Origin: Janthinobacterium sp. 64
Lineage (GTDB): Bacteria; Pseudomonadota; Gammaproteobacteria; Burkholderiales; Burkholderiaceae_D
Direction of reading: 5' to 3'
Length of the DNA stretch: 64,000 nucleotides
Assembly (NCBI RefSeq): GCF_002813325.1
Contig: NZ_PHUG01000001.1
Span: forward strand, 1,426,001-1,490,000
Every line of letters starts with the position of its first letter. The first letter of the stretch is position 1. Of the stretch, positions 61,594 to 64,000 are shown piece by piece. The notes under the pieces were generated by a model. That model searched no databases, had not been told where the DNA came from, and saw only the letters and a list, made by a program, of their open reading frames with translations. Both the position numbers and the translations under genes were made by a program.

Positions 61594-61763
61594 GGCCCGA
61601 TGCAAATCGGCGGCCAGTGCGGATTGCAGTACGGCGGAATCAACGTCGCTGTTATTAATTTTCCTGCCCTGCCTTTTCTGTGCGCCCGAGCCCGCCACAT
61701 GGCAAGCTCATCTACGGTTGACGACGGAAAGGCCGTCACACAAGGCGACGGCCAGTCCGGTAA

Positions 61764-64000
61764 TTACGAACGCAGTTTCGCGTCGTGGCCCTGCTTTGCC
61801 GCATCGATCAGGACGGCCATCAGGCCATCGACGACATCGTCTTGCAGGGTGTTTTGAGTATCTTGCAAGCTAATCCGGAAAGCAAGGCTTTTTTCATCCG
61901 TTTCCAGCCCTTTTCCACGATATTCATCAAATAAAACAATGGCTTGCACGATACGCGCGGCAGGGCTTGCCTTGGCGGCGGCGTGGAAGCTGTCGAGCAG
62001 ATCCTGCACCGCTACCGATTGCTTGACGACCACGGCCAGGTCGCGGCTGGCGCCAGGGAATTTCGAGATTTCCTGGTACGCGGGCACGACTCTTTGCGTC
62101 AGGGCAGCGGCGTCCACTTCGAACAGCACGGGCGCCAGCGGCAAGTCGTACTTTTGCATCCAGCGCGGGTGCAATTCGCCGATGAAACCGATGACCTTGC
62201 CGTCGAGTTCCACGTTGGCCGAACGGCCCGGATGCAGGGCCGGGTGCTCCGCCTTGGTGAAACGCAAGACCAGCGGCGCGAACAGCGCTTCCAGGTCCGC
62301 CTTCACGTCGAAGAAGTCGACCGTGCGGGCTGGCTGGCCCCACTGCTCGTCGGCTACCGCGCCGTAGGCCATGGCCGCCACGCGCTTCGGCTGGGCGTAG
62401 CCAGCCACCGACAACGGACCGTTTTGCACGCTGTCGTCGCGCTGGTAGATGGCGCCCACTTCGAAGATGCGCACGCGGTTCGTCTTGCGGTTCAGGTTAT
62501 AGCGCACGTTGGCGATCAGGCTGCCGATCAGCGAGGAACGCATCACGCTCATCTGGCTGGCGATCGGGTTCTGCAATTTGATCGGGTTCGTGTTGCCCGA
62601 GAAATCGCGCTCCCATGCCGTATCGACAAAGCTCATGTTAACCACTTCCTGGAAGCCCAGGTCGGCCAGCTCATGACGTACCGCAAACAAGGAGCGGGTA
62701 TTTTCTGGTGCAATCTGCATCACGTTCGCGGCCACGGGCGGCAAGGTCGGGATGTTTTCAAAGCCGTACACGCGCGCCACTTCCTCGATCAGGTCTTCCT
62801 CGATCTCGATGTCGAAACGGTAGCTGGGCGACGTCACGGAAAACACGCCATCAAGCAAAGTGAATGGCAGGGCCAGGCGCGTGAAGATATCGGCGATCAG
62901 CTCATCATTGAGCGGCACGCCGATGACTTTTTGCGCGCGCGCCGTGCGCATCGATACGGGCTGGCGCTGCGGCAAATTCACCACGTGGTCGTCGACGGGG
63001 CCGACGGTCGTTGCTGGCGTGCCGCAGATTTCCACGATCAGGGCCGTGATGCGCTCGATGTGCTCGACGGTGGTGGCGAAATCGACGCCGCGCTCGAAGC
63101 GGTGTGCCGCATCGGTCGAGAAATTCAGACGACGCGCGCGGCCTTGAATGGCGTTCGGCCACCAGAATGCCGCTTCCAGATAGATGCTGTCCGTATCGTC
63201 CGACACGGAGCTGGCGTCGCCGCCCATGATGCCGGCCAGCGATTCGATTTCTTTATCATCAGCAATGACGCCGATCCACTCGTCGACGGCGATGGTGTTG
63301 CCATTCAACAGCTTGACGGATTCGCCCGCCTTGCCCCAACGCACGTCGAGGCTGCCGTGGATCTTCGCCAGGTCAAACACGTGGCTGGGACGGCCCAGTT
63401 CCAGCATGACATAGTTGGAAATATCGACCAGGGCCGACAGCGGACGCTGGCCGCTGCGCTCGAGGCGCTGCTTCATCCAGTCCGGCGTGGCCGCCTTGGC
63501 GTTCAAACCGCGGATGACGCGGCCCGTGAAACGGCCGCACAGGTCCGGTGCGCTCACTTTCACGGGCAGGATTTCGTCGCTGGAAACCGGCACGGTGCGG
63601 AACTGCGGCGCATTCAGGGGCACGCCCGTGAGGGCCGACACTTCGCGCGCCACACCGAGCACGGACAGGCAGTCAGCCTTGTTCGGCGTCAACTTGATGG
63701 TGAATTTCAAGTCGTTCAAAGCAAAGTAATCGCGGAAATTCTGGCCGATCGGCGCGTCGTCCGGCAACTCCATCAAGCCGGCGTTTTCTTCCGACAATTT
63801 CAATTCGCACGCGGAGCACAGCATGCCTTGCGACTCGACGCCGCGCAGCTGGCCCACCTTGATTTCAAATGGCTTGCCATCGGCGCCAGGCGGCAGCACG
63901 GCGCCAGCCATTGCGCAGACGACTTTCAAGCCAGGACGCACGTTGGGTGCGCCGCAGACGATGTTGAGCATGGTGCCCGTGCCGACGTCGACCTGGCACA
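61764..64000 (-). CDS. pheT: Phenylalanyl-tRNA synthetase beta subunit (5' truncated)
   Basis: PheT forms the alpha2-beta2 synthetase that charges tRNA-Phe. The gene runs off the right edge; the Met at 63971 is internal, because the frame continues as CQVDVGTG upstream. The visible part has the tRNA-binding EMAP-like domain end ([17 protein letters not shown]), B3/B4 editing region, B5 and the catalytic-like core ([34 protein letters not shown]), and the C-terminal ferredoxin-like anticodon-binding domain. ihfA follows on the same strand, a common order. Confidence 0.96.
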   Translation of the reverse strand, partial: CQVDVGTGTMLNIVCGAPNVRPGLKVVCAMAGAVLPPGADGKPFEIKVGQLRGVESQGMLCSACELKLSEENAGLMELPDDAPIGQNFRDYFALNDLKFTIKLTPNKADCLSVLGVAREVSALTGVPLNAPQFRTVPVSSDEILPVKVSAPDLCGRFTGRVIRGLNAKAATPDWMKQRLERSGQRPLSALVDISNYVMLELGRPSHVFDLAKIHGSLDVRWGKAGESVKLLNGNTIAVDEWIGVIADDKEIESLAGIMGGDASSVSDDTDSIYLEAAFWWPNAIQGRARRLNFSTDAAHRFERGVDFATTVEHIERITALIVEICGTPATTVGPVDDHVVNLPQRQPVSMRTARAQKVIGVPLNDELIADIFTRLALPFTLLDGVFSVTSPSYRFDIEIEEDLIEEVARVYGFENIPTLPPVAANVMQIAPENTRSLFAVRHELADLGFQEVVNMSFVDTAWERDFSGNTNPIKLQNPIASQMSVMRSSLIGSLIANVRYNLNRKTNRVRIFEVGAIYQRDDSVQNGPLSVAGYAQPKRVAAMAYGAVADEQWGQPARTVDFFDVKADLEALFAPLVLRFTKAEHPALHPGRSANVELDGKVIGFIGELHPRWMQKYDLPLAPVLFEVDAAALTQRVVPAYQEISKFPGASRDLAVVVKQSVAVQDLLDSFHAAAKASPAARIVQAIVLFDEYRGKGLETDEKSLAFRISLQDTQNTLQDDVVDGLMAVLIDAAKQGHDAKLRS

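Noticed and set aside
1..64000. CRISPR arrays, rRNA or tRNA genes
   Set aside because: No regularly spaced repeats, and no cloverleaf or rRNA-like sequence was noticed; tRNAs could be missed by eye, and a tRNAscan-SE run would settle it.

Overview
The window looks like a chromosomal stretch of a GC-rich betaproteobacterium, most likely Oxalobacteraceae (Janthinobacterium, Massilia or Duganella type). This is inferred from the aconitase-type 2-methylcitrate cluster (prpB-prpC-acnD-prpF-prpE), the pheT-ihfA-merR order at the right edge, dispersed GGGGTCAGAC-type repeats and general protein character. No rRNA, tRNA, CRISPR array, insertion sequence or complete prophage was seen.

Layout. 1-4507: 3' part of a giant kinase/ATPase/GAF/diguanylate cyclase protein. 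4535-6034: purine or uracil permease. 6311-8093: small membrane protein, a winged-helix protein and a divergent LexA/CI-like S24 repressor with matching operators. 8138-16136: methylcitrate operon on the minus strand, with a near-ideal sigma-54 promoter and an upstream cluster of TGTTTCA half-sites but no prpR in view. 16467-18099: two related small proteins and an ETHE1-like metallo-hydrolase. 18241-21829: Tle3-type type VI lipase with its Tla3-type partner. 21952-29060: efflux operon (MFS, membrane-fusion lipoprotein, RND pump fused in frame to an outer-membrane factor). 29080-31440: M28 peptidase plus LysR regulator. 31618-35786: acetyltransferase, glycine-zipper protein, PP2C phosphatase, FHA protein. 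35809-40937: 34-residue membrane peptide, YdjM-like protein behind a LexA-like box, and a Fur-box-controlled FecI/FecR/TonB-receptor system. 40947-47740: pirin, OsmC, SIMPL protein, a kinase-SUMF1 protein and a zinc-ribbon coiled-coil protein. 48083-50836: small envelope proteins, a CorA/ZntB-type transporter and Rnk. 51394-60620: c-di-GMP enzyme, RF3, chemoreceptor, Crp-like regulator and a NarL-type two-component pair. 60831-64000: MerR regulator, IHF alpha and the 3' part of pheT.

How the parts fit. The prp genes form a full propionate-to-pyruvate pathway. FecI, FecR and the receptor form a cell-surface iron signalling relay. The RR and histidine kinase form a two-component system. Two kinases, a PP2C phosphatase and an FHA protein in one neighbourhood suggest Ser/Thr phosphorylation signalling, with partners unproven. 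Two unlinked envelope-protein genes (32269 and 48509) share a bipartite promoter motif with identical spacing and so are probably co-regulated. The least usual features are the RND/outer-membrane-factor fusion, the kinase/SUMF1/zinc-ribbon operon, the S24 operator copy inside a hairpin after its own gene, and the shared promoter motif.
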